This document shows positions 18,181 through 27,073 of a stretch of 64,000 nucleotides of DNA, one piece after another. The stretch spans positions 248,001 through 312,000 of the forward strand of contig NZ_WSRZ01000002.1 in the NCBI RefSeq assembly GCF_009828585.1, given 5' to 3'. Positions within the stretch are counted from its first letter, which is position 1, and every line of letters begins with the position of its first letter. This DNA is from Shewanella litoralis. Its GTDB lineage: Bacteria; Pseudomonadota; Gammaproteobacteria; Enterobacterales; Shewanellaceae. Made by a program: the position numbers and the translations under genes. The notes under the pieces are model-generated. The model saw nothing but the letters and a program-made list of their open reading frames with translations, was not told the DNA's origin and did no database searches.

Positions 18181-18888
18181 TTATGCCATCTTACTATTTA
18201 GCGAAGCCATCACTGAATCTTGGTTTTGTAAGTAATCATCAAGACCGCGTTGGCGTAATAGGCATGCAGGGCAGTCGCCACATCCTGTACCAACAATACC
18301 GTTATAACAAGTTAAGGTTTGTTGTTGCACTAAGGCTAATTGTTGATATTTATCTGCCAACGCCCAGGTTTCAGCTTTATTGAGCCACATTAACGGCGTA
18401 ATAATCTTAAGCGGTTTATCCATTCCCAGAGCCAGAGACTGTTGCATCGACTGAATAAACTCATTACGACAATCTGGGTAGCCCGAAAAATCAGTCTCAC
18501 ACACGCCAGTAATAATGGCATTACAGCCTAACTGGTAAGCATAAATACCGGCTAAAGTTAAAAACAAAATGTTGCGGCCTGGCACAAAGGTGTTAGGTAA
18601 ACCATTGTTCATTAATTCATGCGACACTGGGATTGCATCGCGAGTTAATGCAGATATCGCCAGCTCGTTTAGTAATGTGGTATCCATAACCTTATGACTG
18701 GCCAATTTCAACTCAACCGCTAACGCTTTTGCCACATCGATTTCCTGGCGATGACGTTGACCATAATCAAAGGTAATGCCATGAACTTCATCATATTGCG
18801 ACAAAGCTTGAATTAAGCATGTGGTCGAATCCTGGCCGCCACTAAAAACAACGAGCGCCTTGGTGGTGTGAGGTGTTGTATTTGACAT
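18181..18888 (-). CDS. queC: 7-cyano-7-deazaguanine synthase QueC
   Basis: QueC converts 7-carboxy-7-deazaguanine to preQ0 with ATP and ammonia in queuosine biosynthesis. The 235-residue product has the PP-loop 'SGGQDSTTC' near residues 16-24 and the zinc ligands Cys194, Cys203, Cys206 and Cys209 ('[15 protein letters not shown]'). It is divergent from queE, which makes its substrate, with a 200-bp shared promoter region. An ATG start fits the usual family length. Confidence 0.97.
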   Translation of the reverse strand: MSNTTPHTTKALVVFSGGQDSTTCLIQALSQYDEVHGITFDYGQRHRQEIDVAKALAVELKLASHKVMDTTLLNELAISALTRDAIPVSHELMNNGLPNTFVPGRNILFLTLAGIYAYQLGCNAIITGVCETDFSGYPDCRNEFIQSMQQSLALGMDKPLKIITPLMWLNKAETWALADKYQQLALVQQQTLTCYNGIVGTGCGDCPACLLRQRGLDDYLQNQDSVMASLNSKMA

Positions 18889-19088
18889 GAATTTACTCTT
18901 AACGCGCTGATAAATCGCAATGACCTTTTGTCAGAACGATTCAGAAAACTAAAATGATATTTTACCTAACGTCAGCATAAGTGCAAAGCAAGCGGGGTAA
19001 ATACTTGCAGCTGGCGTTAAAATCCTCTATAAATGCCGCCCTGTTATTTGTCTGGTGGTATTGCTGGGCGTTGAAAGTAAGGTAAATC

Positions 19089-19757
19089 ATGAAATATCCA
19101 GTTAACGAAGTATTTGAAACAATACAAGGTGAGGGCTGCTTTACTGGCGTACCAGCACTTTTTGTTCGTTTACAAGGGTGTCCGGTTGGATGCGCCTGGT
19201 GTGATACTAAACAAACCTGGGATGTATTACCTGAAAATAAAGTCACTGCAGAACAAGTCATTCAAGTGGATGGCACTATTGGCCGTTGGGCTGATCATAC
19301 CGGTACCAGCTTAATTCAAGCTTTTAAAGACAAAGGTTTTACGGCAAAGCATATCGTGCTAACCGGTGGCGAACCTTGTTTATACGATTTAACTGAAATG
19401 ACCAGTGATTTTATTGCTGCGGGGTATCAAGTTCAAATAGAAACCAGTGGTACTTTTGAGGTTAAATGTCATGACTCGGTTTGGGTGACTGTGTCGCCTA
19501 AAGTGAATATGAAAGGTGGTTATAAAGTCCTTGAGCAAGCCTTAGTGCGCGCCAACGAAATTAAACACCCTGTGGCCACTGAAAAACATGTAGATGAATT
19601 AGATGCACTGCTTAATGGCATCGATCTAAGCGGTAAAACCATCTGTTTACAGCCCATTAGTCAAAAAGAACGCGCCACAGCATTAGCGATGAAAGTGTGT
19701 ATTGCTCGTAATTGGCGTTTGTCTATTCAGACCCACAAATATTTGAATATTGATTAA
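19089..19757 (+). CDS. queE: 7-carboxy-7-deazaguanine synthase QueE
   Basis: QueE is a radical-SAM enzyme that contracts 6-carboxytetrahydropterin to 7-carboxy-7-deazaguanine, upstream of QueC. The 222-residue product carries the cluster motif Cys31-x3-Cys35-x2-Cys38 ('GCPVGCAWCDT') and the SAM-binding 'LTGGEPCLY'. N-terminal 'FETIQGEGCFTG' is diagnostic of the family. It is divergent from queC, so the two pathway steps probably share a control region; I found no clear preQ1 riboswitch there. Confidence 0.97.
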   Translation: MKYPVNEVFETIQGEGCFTGVPALFVRLQGCPVGCAWCDTKQTWDVLPENKVTAEQVIQVDGTIGRWADHTGTSLIQAFKDKGFTAKHIVLTGGEPCLYDLTEMTSDFIAAGYQVQIETSGTFEVKCHDSVWVTVSPKVNMKGGYKVLEQALVRANEIKHPVATEKHVDELDALLNGIDLSGKTICLQPISQKERATALAMKVCIARNWRLSIQTHKYLNID

Positions 19758-19780
19758 GTTTGTATAATGATTTGATAAAG

Positions 19781-19807
19781 CAATGCCGTAGATAATCTGC
19801 GGCATTG
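19781..19807 (+). terminator. Hairpin after queE
   Basis: An 8-bp stem, CAATGCCG with CGGCATTG, lies 23 bases after the queE stop and is followed by TTGTATTT rather than a pure T-run. It is a plausible but imperfect terminator shared with the convergent cysteine-synthase-like gene. Confidence 0.55.
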
Positions 19808-19838
19808 TTGTATTTAACCTTAAACGGGGTTACGAGTT

Positions 19839-20900
19839 TTAAAGTAACAGCCCGCTGCCATCAAAATCTTGCAGCTTTTGTCGATAATGCTCAAAGCAGC
19901 CTATGTTGGTGTCAATCCATTGTGGGTTGTAATAGGTGTCTAAGTAACGCTCTCCTGCATCACAAATCAAGGTCACAATAGACCCCGTTTGACCAGCCTG
20001 ACGCATTTGAGTGGCTAATAATAGTGCGCCATATAGGTTAGTTCCTGTCGACGCGCCAGTTTTACGGCCAATCAGTTGTTCTAGCCATAAAATAGTGGCA
20101 ACAGAAGCAGCATCGGGTATTTGCAGCATACTGTCGACAACGCCTGCAATAAATGAAGGTTCAACTCTTGGTCTGCCAATGCCTTCAATTTTACTGTTTT
20201 TATCGCTGACAATACTGGCATCGCCATGTATAAAGTAATCAAAAAACACCGAGTTTTCAGGGTCGACAACACACAATTGAGTCGCTTGCTGTTGGTAACG
20301 AATATAACGGCCAATGGTGGCGCTGGTGCCGCCAGTACCCGGGCTCATCACAATCCAGCTAGGGATTGGATGTGGCTCTTTTTCCATTTGATTAAAAATA
20401 GAATCGGCAATGTTGTTATTACCACGCCAGTCAGTGGCGCGTTCAGCATAAGTAAATTGGTCCAGATAATGACCATTTAACTCTTGTGCTAAACGTTCTG
20501 ACTCGGCATACATTTGGCTACCATTATCAACAAAGTGGCACTGACCACCATAAAACTCAATTTGTTGGATCTTCTTTTTCGCCGTGGTTTTTGGCATTAC
20601 CGCAATAAAAGGTAGGCCTAATAAACGGGCAAAATACGCTTCAGAGACTGCCGTACTGCCAGATGATGACTCAATAATCGGCGTGCCCTGTTTAATCCAC
20701 CCATTACACAGTGCATATAAAAACAATGAGCGGGCTAAACGATGCTTTAAACTGCCGGTTGGGTGAGTGCTTTCATCTTTTAAATAGATGTCTACACCCT
20801 CTAGTTGTGGCAAATCTAGCTTAATTAAATGCGTATCGGCAGAACGTTGATAGTCTGCTTCTATTTTAGCGATGGCCTGATTGACCCAAGTAGTTGGCAT
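19839..20900 (-). CDS. PLP-dependent cysteine synthase/desulfhydrase-family protein
   Basis: The 353-residue product is a fold-type II PLP enzyme. The Schiff-base lysine is Lys52 in '[11 protein letters not shown]', a phosphate-binding '[15 protein letters not shown]' loop follows, and a '[18 protein letters not shown]' segment matches the substrate loop. It differs from the CysK and CysM groups and is closest to proteins annotated as cysteine synthase or L-cysteine desulfhydrase. Synthesis or breakdown of cysteine cannot be decided from sequence. It ends 82 bp from queE, to which it is convergent. Confidence 0.8.
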   Translation of the reverse strand: MPTTWVNQAIAKIEADYQRSADTHLIKLDLPQLEGVDIYLKDESTHPTGSLKHRLARSLFLYALCNGWIKQGTPIIESSSGSTAVSEAYFARLLGLPFIAVMPKTTAKKKIQQIEFYGGQCHFVDNGSQMYAESERLAQELNGHYLDQFTYAERATDWRGNNNIADSIFNQMEKEPHPIPSWIVMSPGTGGTSATIGRYIRYQQQATQLCVVDPENSVFFDYFIHGDASIVSDKNSKIEGIGRPRVEPSFIAGVVDSMLQIPDAASVATILWLEQLIGRKTGASTGTNLYGALLLATQMRQAGQTGSIVTLICDAGERYLDTYYNPQWIDTNIGCFEHYRQKLQDFDGSGLLL

Positions 20901-21126
20901 ACGGCAAGCTCTTTATTCCAAAAGGGAACAGATAATAACTAAAATAAAAAGTGAAAAGTAGGCTTTTTGCTAAATAGGGAGTATTGGAAAAGGTAAGGCA
21001 AGTAAATCGATCAAGATAGGGAATGGCAGTTAAGTAAACACGATATTGAAAATGGTGTTAATTAGAAGCCGAACAGCAGAAACTGAAATCAATGAGAATA
21101 AGAGCAAATAAAGGCAGGATGTAAAA

Positions 21127-21211
21127 TGGTGGAGGGAGAAGGATTCGAACCTTCGAAGGCTGAGCCGTCAGATTTACAGTCTGATCCCTTTGGCCACTCG
21201 GGAACCCCTCC
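21127..21211 (-). tRNA. tRNA-Tyr (GTA), copy 3 of the array
   Basis: The reverse complement folds as an 85-nt class II tRNA with a long variable arm, anticodon GTA, T-loop GGTTCGAATCC and encoded CCA end. It is identical to the other two copies. It is the last copy in the direction of transcription. Confidence 0.97.
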
Positions 21212-21239
21212 ACTGCGAAAGAAGATAACAAAGAAAAGA

Positions 21240-21324
21240 TGGTGGAGGGAGAAGGATTCGAACCTTCGAAGGCTGAGCCGTCAGATTTACAGTCTGATCC
21301 CTTTGGCCACTCGGGAACCCCTCC
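21240..21324 (-). tRNA. tRNA-Tyr (GTA), copy 2 of the array
   Basis: This is an identical 85-nt copy with anticodon GTA and encoded CCA. The spacer to copy 3 is 28 bp and to copy 1 is 96 bp. Confidence 0.97.
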
Positions 21325-21420
21325 ACACGATTTCTTTATAACTACTTTCTTTTTACACTTTAACGCTTTTTGCTTTAGTAATAGAAACCACTAAAACGGT
21401 ACATCAAACAACATCGCAAA

Positions 21421-21505
21421 TGGTGGAGGGAGAAGGATTCGAACCTTCGAAGGCTGAGCCGTCAGATTTACAGTCTGATCCCTTTGGCCACTCGGGAACC
21501 CCTCC
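21421..21505 (-). tRNA. tRNA-Tyr (GTA), copy 1 (promoter-proximal)
   Basis: This is an identical 85-nt copy with anticodon GTA and encoded CCA. It is the first copy after the promoter at 21521-21549, so all three are probably cut from one precursor. Confidence 0.97.
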
Positions 21506-21520
21506 TCAATTGCGGCCGCC

Positions 21521-21549
21521 ATAGTATTCACAAACCCTTTGTATGTAAA
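21521..21549 (-). promoter_or_regulatory. Promoter of the tRNA-Tyr array
   Basis: On the minus strand TTTACA (-35, 21544-21549) and TACTAT (-10, 21521-21526) are separated by exactly 17 bp. The bases after the -10 are GGCGGCCGC. Such a G/C-rich discriminator is characteristic of stable-RNA promoters under stringent (ppGpp) control. Confidence 0.8.
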
Positions 21550-21630
21550 GCCTAAAATTGAAAAAAATTCTAAAGTTTTGATTTATTTGGTCGATAAAAT
21601 ATCAATGCACAAGAGTAGTGATGTTTTTAT

Positions 21631-22128
21631 ATGCAAATTGAGTCAACATTAGTCAATGAGTTACAAATAGGCAGCCGATTAAACGGGGCGGTTGAGCATA
21701 ATCGTCGTGGAGAATTTGGTTTACTATTGGCTATGTTGTCGGCTGATGCTCGTGATATGGCGCAATTTCAGTTTGATAAGGATCTCAATGTCGATCAAAA
21801 GTTGCGCAAACAATTTTCACTGCCTGCAGCACAACCTCTAGTTGCCGATGTTTCTAGCGATATACATGTCACCGATAACGCACCGCTGTTTCAGCAGCAA
21901 GGCGCTCGTCAATTTCAATTACAACAAGCATTAACGCCAGAAGCCATTGTTATTCGTGGACCGCAGCCCGATGCCATGGTCGAAGTGCTTAGCAACTGTG
22001 ATGCTGTCACAAAACAAAAAGCAATTAATGCTTACCAGCAGCGAGATCTTATTGAAGATATGCATTTTGTTGATCAGCTCGCAACCCAGCGTAAAATAAG
22101 TCAAACCATGGCATTACAATATGCTTAA
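21631..22128 (+). CDS. VC2046/SO_2500 family protein of unknown function
   Basis: The 165-residue protein is recognised as the conserved VC2046/SO_2500 family of Vibrio and Shewanella, from its N-terminal 'LQIGSRLNGAVEHNRRGEFGLLLAMLSAD'-like pattern. It has no signal peptide or membrane segment and appears soluble and mostly helical. No function is known to me. It starts 125 bp from the tRNA array on the opposite strand. The ribosome-binding site before ATG 21631 is weak. Confidence 0.82.
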   Translation: MQIESTLVNELQIGSRLNGAVEHNRRGEFGLLLAMLSADARDMAQFQFDKDLNVDQKLRKQFSLPAAQPLVADVSSDIHVTDNAPLFQQQGARQFQLQQALTPEAIVIRGPQPDAMVEVLSNCDAVTKQKAINAYQQRDLIEDMHFVDQLATQRKISQTMALQYA

Positions 22129-22263
22129 CGTGGCCGTTAAAATATGTACCGCAAACACGCAAATATCACTCACTAATTTGCTATTTGTGAGCTTGGCAAA
22201 TAAAAGGCACAGATGTTTACGGTAGTATGTTGAACACTATCCCAGTGTTTAAGAGGTCATGAC

Positions 22264-22554
22264 ATGATAAAGCAAATTAAACAGCAACAATCCAGTAATG
22301 TGAATGACAGTTGTGCCGATTGTGGCAGTTTCGTCGATATTGGTGCTGTAGTAGAGGCTGATGACACGTTATTGCAGTTAAGTTTCAGTGGAGCAGATGC
22401 ATCAACCAAAGCCAATGCGCTCGAACAAATCGCTTTACAGCGTTTTCCTGAGACCAGAACTGAAATGAGCCAGCAGGGCAATCAATGCCAATTGACAATG
22501 AATTTTGCTTTTAGTGTTGAAAAAATGATTTTTCAACTCGAAAACTCACTATAG
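22264..22554 (+). CDS. DUF406 family protein (YfcZ/YiiS-like)
   Basis: The 96-residue product fits the YfcZ/YiiS family: an N-terminal cysteine pair (Cys17, Cys20 in 'DSCADCGSFVDIGAVV'), a central alpha-beta region and a C-terminal 'NFAFSVEKMIFQL' like the E. coli 'FTFACEAEMLIFQL'. The family is small, cytoplasmic and of unknown function; in E. coli yfcZ is next to fadL. An AGAGGT sequence lies near the ATG. Confidence 0.82.
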   Translation: MIKQIKQQQSSNVNDSCADCGSFVDIGAVVEADDTLLQLSFSGADASTKANALEQIALQRFPETRTEMSQQGNQCQLTMNFAFSVEKMIFQLENSL

Positions 22555-22920
22555 AGAAGCCATAAATTACAAATAAGTTAACAAGTCGTGGCATGTTTAG
22601 TTTACGTTGTCGAACATTAAATCAATAACTTAGCACTTTTATTAACGTGTCACGTTTATCGCAATAAGCACAGATGAAAGGATTGCTGTAACAGGGCAAA
22701 AAGTGTAATCTTGCCCATCTAACAAAAAGGTATAGTAGCAAGTACTTGTATACTGCTCATGTGTACTTTATTAAGCGGATATCGCTCCCAAGTTTTACTC
22801 ATATTGATGACTGGCGTGGTACAGCGCAGTGTTTCACTGCATAGGCTTTACAGCGTAATAATAAAATCATTTTTAAATGATATTCACCAGCAGATTTGAG
22901 TTATGTAGCCATGTTTCGGG
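22555..22920. other. Intergenic region upstream of the GGDEF-EAL gene
   Basis: No supported gene lies in these 366 bases. A 10-bp palindrome, CAAGTACTTG, lies at about 22739-22748. I could not identify a terminator for the preceding DUF406 gene. Confidence 0.4.
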
Positions 22921-25164
22921 ATGTCAATGAATCGAAATGAACAACAGCACTTATTGGAATTAATTGTAAATTCCAGTGCTAAACAGCAAGGTGATTTTTC
23001 AGGAACCTCTGAGTTGGTTTGTCAACTCTTAAGAGAGCAGTTTGACGCCTCTTTTGTGTCTGTGTGGTTGTTAAGCGCAATCAATGACGACAACCAAGAA
23101 CATAGAGCAACCAACGCCGATGATTTTTATGTGTGTGCCCACAATTTAGTGGCCAGCAACATTGTTGATGCCTTAACCCACAATTCAGCTTTACGCCAAA
23201 CCTCAACCATTTCCCCAGACTTTTTTACCGAGCTTCGTTTACATCGTTATATATTGTCTAGTGACTCACATCAGCAAAAGCTTATCCAGCAGTTTGCTCA
23301 GTATTATGACCATCACAATATTCACACCAGTCTTGATATTGCCATTCGCATTAATGGCCACATTGAAGGTGTATTATCCATTGAGCATTGTCATGCTCAT
23401 AAATGGTTAAAAGCCGACCTTCAATTTGCGGTGCAATGTGCCGATCAACTGGCACTGACGTTAGCGACGCGATACACCTACGACAGTAACGAAAAAATAT
23501 ATTTACTGCGCAATGCAACAGAGCAATCTGAACATGTGGTGATGTTGGTCAATACCGACAGTAAAATTGTTGAATATGTTAACGGCGCTCATGAAAAAAT
23601 GACCGGCCTTGCAAGAGAAACTATTGAACACCAGAGTGCATTAAATCTTGATATTTTCCGTAATAACCATCAACTCTTAGATGTCATTGTAAAAAAACTG
23701 CATGATAAAGAGATTGTTAAAGGAAATGTCAAACTCAATCGTGTTGACGGTAGCGAGTATTGGCTTAATTATCACATTACGCCTTTTGTTACCGAGTTAG
23801 GTAAACATTATGCGCTAGTTTCAAGCTATGACAATTCCAGTGAATATTTGCATAAAGCGGAATTAGAACGCCTTGCCTGGCACTGTAGTTTGACAGGGTT
23901 ACACAATCGAAGCTTCTTTACCCCACAACTTGAGCATGCAACCGACGGCATACTTATTCTTATCGATTTAATGGGCTTTAAGCGTTTTAACGATACTCAT
24001 GGGCATGAACAAGGTGATGCATTACTGATTGAGATTGCTCGGCGTTTAAAGCACTTTTCCTTATCAGCGAATGCCATTGATGTCGCCAGAGTCGGCAGCG
24101 ACGAATACGCCATTTTATTGCCTGCACTTAGCTCAAATACTGACGATCAGCTTGTTGAACGCGAGCAAATGGTTAAGCGCCTTTATTTAAGTATCGCGGC
24201 TCCAGCCGTTATTTCGCGTGAAAAAGTCAACCCAAAACCTGCCATAGCAGTAGTTGATATTAAGTCCGTCGCAGGCATGTTTTCACCATTATCTTGTGCT
24301 GATATTACCTTACAATACGCTAAGGGTAAGTCAGAGATGCACTATCAGTTTTTTAACGCTGATCTGCTAGATGCATTTACTAGCAATGCCGAAATCGAAC
24401 GGGATTTACAGCAAGCAATTAAAGGCCGAGAGTTTGAGCTTTATTATCAGCCATTAATGGATTTACAAACCAATCAATATATTGGCGCAGAAGCGTTGAT
24501 TCGCTGGCATCACCCTAAAAAAGGCGTGCTGTACCCAGGCGCGTTCATCGATATTGCCGAGCAAAGCGGAATGATAAATCCTATCGGTGAGTGGGTATTA
24601 GAAACCGCCTGTAAACAGCTTAACTTATGGCAACATAAAAACGTCGATATCGCCATGCACGTCAATGTTGCCGCGAGACAGTTTTTTAGTGGTAATTTGT
24701 ATGAACAAGTGTGGCGATTAGTCACACGTTATCGCATCAAACCCAAAACCCTGATTTTAGAAATCACTGAAACCGAGCTAATGGGCGATGTTCGTTATGC
24801 GATTAATTTATGCCATGAACTAGCAGAATTAGGCGTAGGCCTGGCCATTGATGATTTTGGTACGGGTTACAGTTCCATGAAATATTTGAAACAGTTCCCA
24901 ATATCTAAGCTCAAAATTGATCGTTCATTTATCATGGATATTTCATCGAGCCGAGAAAGCCGTGAAATTGTCAGTGCGATAATTGCTATGGCGAAAGCCT
25001 TGAATATTTCATTAACGGCAGAAGGGGTCGAAACAAAAGAGCAAGAGGAGTTTTTATCCCTAAGCGCCTGTCACCATGCTCAAGGGTATTTATACAGCCC
25101 AGCCATTAGGGTGAATGATTTTGCGCAATTTATCGATAAACACAGCACTTGGGTACCCGTGTAA
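22921..25164 (+). CDS. GAF-PAS-GGDEF-EAL protein, probable c-di-GMP phosphodiesterase
   Basis: The 747-residue cytoplasmic protein has an N-terminal GAF-like domain (about 20-170), a PAS domain (about 190-300), a GGDEF domain (about 320-470) and an EAL domain (about 500-740). The GGDEF signature is degenerate: G392-S393-D394-E395-Y396. The EAL motif is intact at Glu524-Ala-Leu, with 'EITETELM', 'DDFGTGYSSM' and 'KIDRSFI' also present. The likely activity is therefore breakdown of c-di-GMP, tuned by ligands of the GAF and PAS domains. No transmembrane segments are seen. Its stop is almost abutting the convergent ychJ. Confidence 0.92.
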   Translation: MSMNRNEQQHLLELIVNSSAKQQGDFSGTSELVCQLLREQFDASFVSVWLLSAINDDNQEHRATNADDFYVCAHNLVASNIVDALTHNSALRQTSTISPDFFTELRLHRYILSSDSHQQKLIQQFAQYYDHHNIHTSLDIAIRINGHIEGVLSIEHCHAHKWLKADLQFAVQCADQLALTLATRYTYDSNEKIYLLRNATEQSEHVVMLVNTDSKIVEYVNGAHEKMTGLARETIEHQSALNLDIFRNNHQLLDVIVKKLHDKEIVKGNVKLNRVDGSEYWLNYHITPFVTELGKHYALVSSYDNSSEYLHKAELERLAWHCSLTGLHNRSFFTPQLEHATDGILILIDLMGFKRFNDTHGHEQGDALLIEIARRLKHFSLSANAIDVARVGSDEYAILLPALSSNTDDQLVEREQMVKRLYLSIAAPAVISREKVNPKPAIAVVDIKSVAGMFSPLSCADITLQYAKGKSEMHYQFFNADLLDAFTSNAEIERDLQQAIKGREFELYYQPLMDLQTNQYIGAEALIRWHHPKKGVLYPGAFIDIAEQSGMINPIGEWVLETACKQLNLWQHKNVDIAMHVNVAARQFFSGNLYEQVWRLVTRYRIKPKTLILEITETELMGDVRYAINLCHELAELGVGLAIDDFGTGYSSMKYLKQFPISKLKIDRSFIMDISSSRESREIVSAIIAMAKALNISLTAEGVETKEQEEFLSLSACHHAQGYLYSPAIRVNDFAQFIDKHSTWVPV

Positions 25165-25165
25165 A

Positions 25166-25648
25166 TTAATGCGTTAGCTTGGCGCAACAGTGCTTAAATT
25201 TGCGGCCACTGTGGCAAATGCACGGCTCATTGCGTTCAGGCGCGCGCGTACTCATTTGTGTCCCTTCGGTGTAAAGCCATTGCCCCTCAACTAACACAAA
25301 CGATGATTTTTCGTAGATGGCATCAATGTGTTTATTATCTAAATACCAGGCTTTAAAAGTCACTTCACCATGACAGCCGACCTGTTTGGTGGTCAGTACC
25401 TGTAATCCTAACCAATGAGTATTACCTTGCGCTAACTGTGCAACCGTTAAGCCGTGGCGAAAGTCGGGGTGATGTGTCGAGATTAAATAATCAAACTGAC
25501 CCACAACAAAAGCGCAATAGCGTGAGCGCATCAGTTGTTGTGGGCTCTGGGCTACACTGGTTGCTAAATGCAAGGGTAAACAACATTGCTGATAACTATT
25601 TTGACTACCACAAGGGCATAAATCTGTTGGCGTGATATTGATGGTCAT
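25166..25648 (-). CDS. ychJ: YchJ family protein with two SEC-C zinc motifs
   Basis: The 160-residue product has a SEC-C-like cysteine motif at both ends ('CPCGSQNSYQQCC' near the N-terminus, 'CICHSGRKFKHCC' near the C-terminus), around an NTF2-like YchJ middle domain ('LMRSRYCAFVVGQFDYL'). SEC-C motifs bind zinc; the role of YchJ is not established. Its start overlaps the stop of the upstream secreted NTF2-like protein, so translation is probably coupled. Confidence 0.9.
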   Translation of the reverse strand: MTINITPTDLCPCGSQNSYQQCCLPLHLATSVAQSPQQLMRSRYCAFVVGQFDYLISTHHPDFRHGLTVAQLAQGNTHWLGLQVLTTKQVGCHGEVTFKAWYLDNKHIDAIYEKSSFVLVEGQWLYTEGTQMSTRAPERNEPCICHSGRKFKHCCAKLTH

Positions 25649-26247
25649 TTTTTTGTGCTACTCGGTGCAACCGCAGATTCACTGAATTGACGGCCATAAT
25701 ACAAATTAGGCACTGGTTTAGCATCATAATAAAACTTTGCAGTGGCATGGGTATTGGAGTCGACACTAATGCGCCATTTCCCATTGCTGTCTTTTGCTGA
25801 CACAGTAACAAATTTACCCGCAAACTCACTTACTGGTTCGCCAGAATCAGCCCCAGGATGAAAGCGCACTAAATAATACCCTATATCGGTTGCGCTATTT
25901 TTGTCGCTGTGCCGTACTAATACCCTGAAGTCGACTTCTAAAGTTGCTTGCTTGCGCTTAATTTTGTCGAAAAAGCGCGTGTATAAATTGAGGATGTTCT
26001 GCTTACCTAAAATAATGCCTTTGTCTTGGGTTTCTGAAACGTAAACCGCATCTTCGGTATAAATTTGTTCAATGCTGTTGAGGTCTAAATGCTCAAATGC
26101 TTGTACTAATTGACTAAAATTATCATTGAGGGCTTTATGAGGAATAGGCTCTGCCGCAACGGCGTTAAGCGTAGAAAGACACAAACACATCGCAAAGGTC
26201 ACGTAAGCTAAAATTGATGTGTTAAACCGTAACAATATTTTTTTCAA
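25645..26247 (-). CDS. Secreted SnoaL/NTF2-like (DUF4440-type) protein
   Basis: The 200-residue product starts with a Sec signal peptide ('LLRFNTSILAYVTFAMCLC'). It then shows the cone-shaped NTF2-like pattern with 'VQAFEHLDLNSIEQIYTEDAVYV' and a conserved 'KDSNGKWRI'. A ligand or catalytic function is not predictable. The start is TTG; no in-frame ATG would keep the signal peptide. It overlaps ychJ by a TGA/ATG junction, suggesting an operon of two NTF2-fold proteins. Confidence 0.75.
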   Translation of the reverse strand: MKKILLRFNTSILAYVTFAMCLCLSTLNAVAAEPIPHKALNDNFSQLVQAFEHLDLNSIEQIYTEDAVYVSETQDKGIILGKQNILNLYTRFFDKIKRKQATLEVDFRVLVRHSDKNSATDIGYYLVRFHPGADSGEPVSEFAGKFVTVSAKDSNGKWRISVDSNTHATAKFYYDAKPVPNLYYGRQFSESAVAPSSTKK

Positions 26248-26380
26248 TGCATATTCTCTTTTTGATATTCTTTTTTAACAGGAAAGGAAACCCATCTCGC
26301 TATACCGTAAGCACAACTATAAATTATCCCGTGATTTTGCCAAAGGGCATAATCTTTACAAAGTATGTAGGAGGTTAACC

Positions 26381-26983
26381 ATGTCTTTTAATGATGATGA
26401 TTTATTTTTACAAGAAATGGCCGACGTTACCCCCTTAAAACCCGAGCGCCAAAGCATTGCGGCGCAAACATGGCTTAATCCACTAAGTGTAACAGATGCT
26501 CAACTTGCAAAGCGAGCTGCAGCACAACAACATGAATTGTTACAGTTATTACCGACCGATCCACAGTTAATACAGCCACTAGAACCAGATGAAATAGTCA
26601 GTTATAAAATTGACGGTATTCAAGACGAAGTGTTTAAACAATTAAGGTTGGGTAAATATCCAATAAAAATGGTGCTAGACCTTCATGAATATCGGCTTCA
26701 TCAGGCGCGCGACAGCATTATTAATTGTCTATTGAGTGCCTATGAGCGTGGGGAGCGCAATGTGTTGATCATTCATGGCAAAGGCTATAAAAGTAAACCT
26801 TATCCGGCACTGATGAAATCAGCCGTGTGTCACTGGCTACAACAAATAGAGCCTGTGACGGCTTATCACTCTGCTACACGCAATCAAGGCGGGGTAGGAG
26901 CGGTATTTGTGATGCTAAAAAAATCCCAACAAAAGAAGATTGAAAATAGTGAGTTGAATCGAAAAGGTCGCGGCTTTAGATAA
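26381..26983 (+). CDS. smrA: Smr-domain DNA endonuclease SmrA
   Basis: The 200-residue product begins 'DDLFLQEMADVTPLK', very close to E. coli SmrA (YdaL) and unlike SmrB. The Smr domain occupies the C-terminal half with 'LDLHEYRLHQAR' and the loop 'VLIIHGKG', both conserved in active Smr nucleases. The E. coli protein has nicking endonuclease activity in vitro; its cellular role is uncertain. A GTAGGAGG sequence precedes the ATG. A terminator begins at the stop codon. Confidence 0.88.
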   Translation: MSFNDDDLFLQEMADVTPLKPERQSIAAQTWLNPLSVTDAQLAKRAAAQQHELLQLLPTDPQLIQPLEPDEIVSYKIDGIQDEVFKQLRLGKYPIKMVLDLHEYRLHQARDSIINCLLSAYERGERNVLIIHGKGYKSKPYPALMKSAVCHWLQQIEPVTAYHSATRNQGGVGAVFVMLKKSQQKKIENSELNRKGRGFR

Positions 26984-27012
26984 AAAAATGGCGCTTTTCA
27001 GCGCCATTTTTT
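26983..27012 (+). terminator. Rho-independent terminator after smrA
   Basis: A perfect 12-bp AAAAAATGGCGC/GCGCCATTTTTT stem overlaps the last base of the smrA stop codon. Both flanks are A/T runs, so it may also serve the convergent M2 peptidase gene. Confidence 0.88.
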
Positions 27013-27073
27013 GATTTATCTGTGCACCACACTCAAGTATGAGCCGAGTGGGTAATCCAGGTTTATCTGATGA

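Noticed and set aside
18889-19088. preQ1 riboswitch between queC and queE
   Set aside because: No convincing conserved loop or hairpin followed by the expected A-rich tail near the start codons could be identified.
21126-21341. Open frame with repeated 'GEGFEPSKAEPSDLQSDPFG'-type peptides on the plus strand
   Set aside because: It is a translation of two tRNA-Tyr genes on the opposite strand, a known annotation artefact.
21127-21505. Three long direct repeats resembling a CRISPR-like array
   Set aside because: The repeats are complete tRNA-Tyr genes with anticodon and CCA; spacers are unequal and uninformative.
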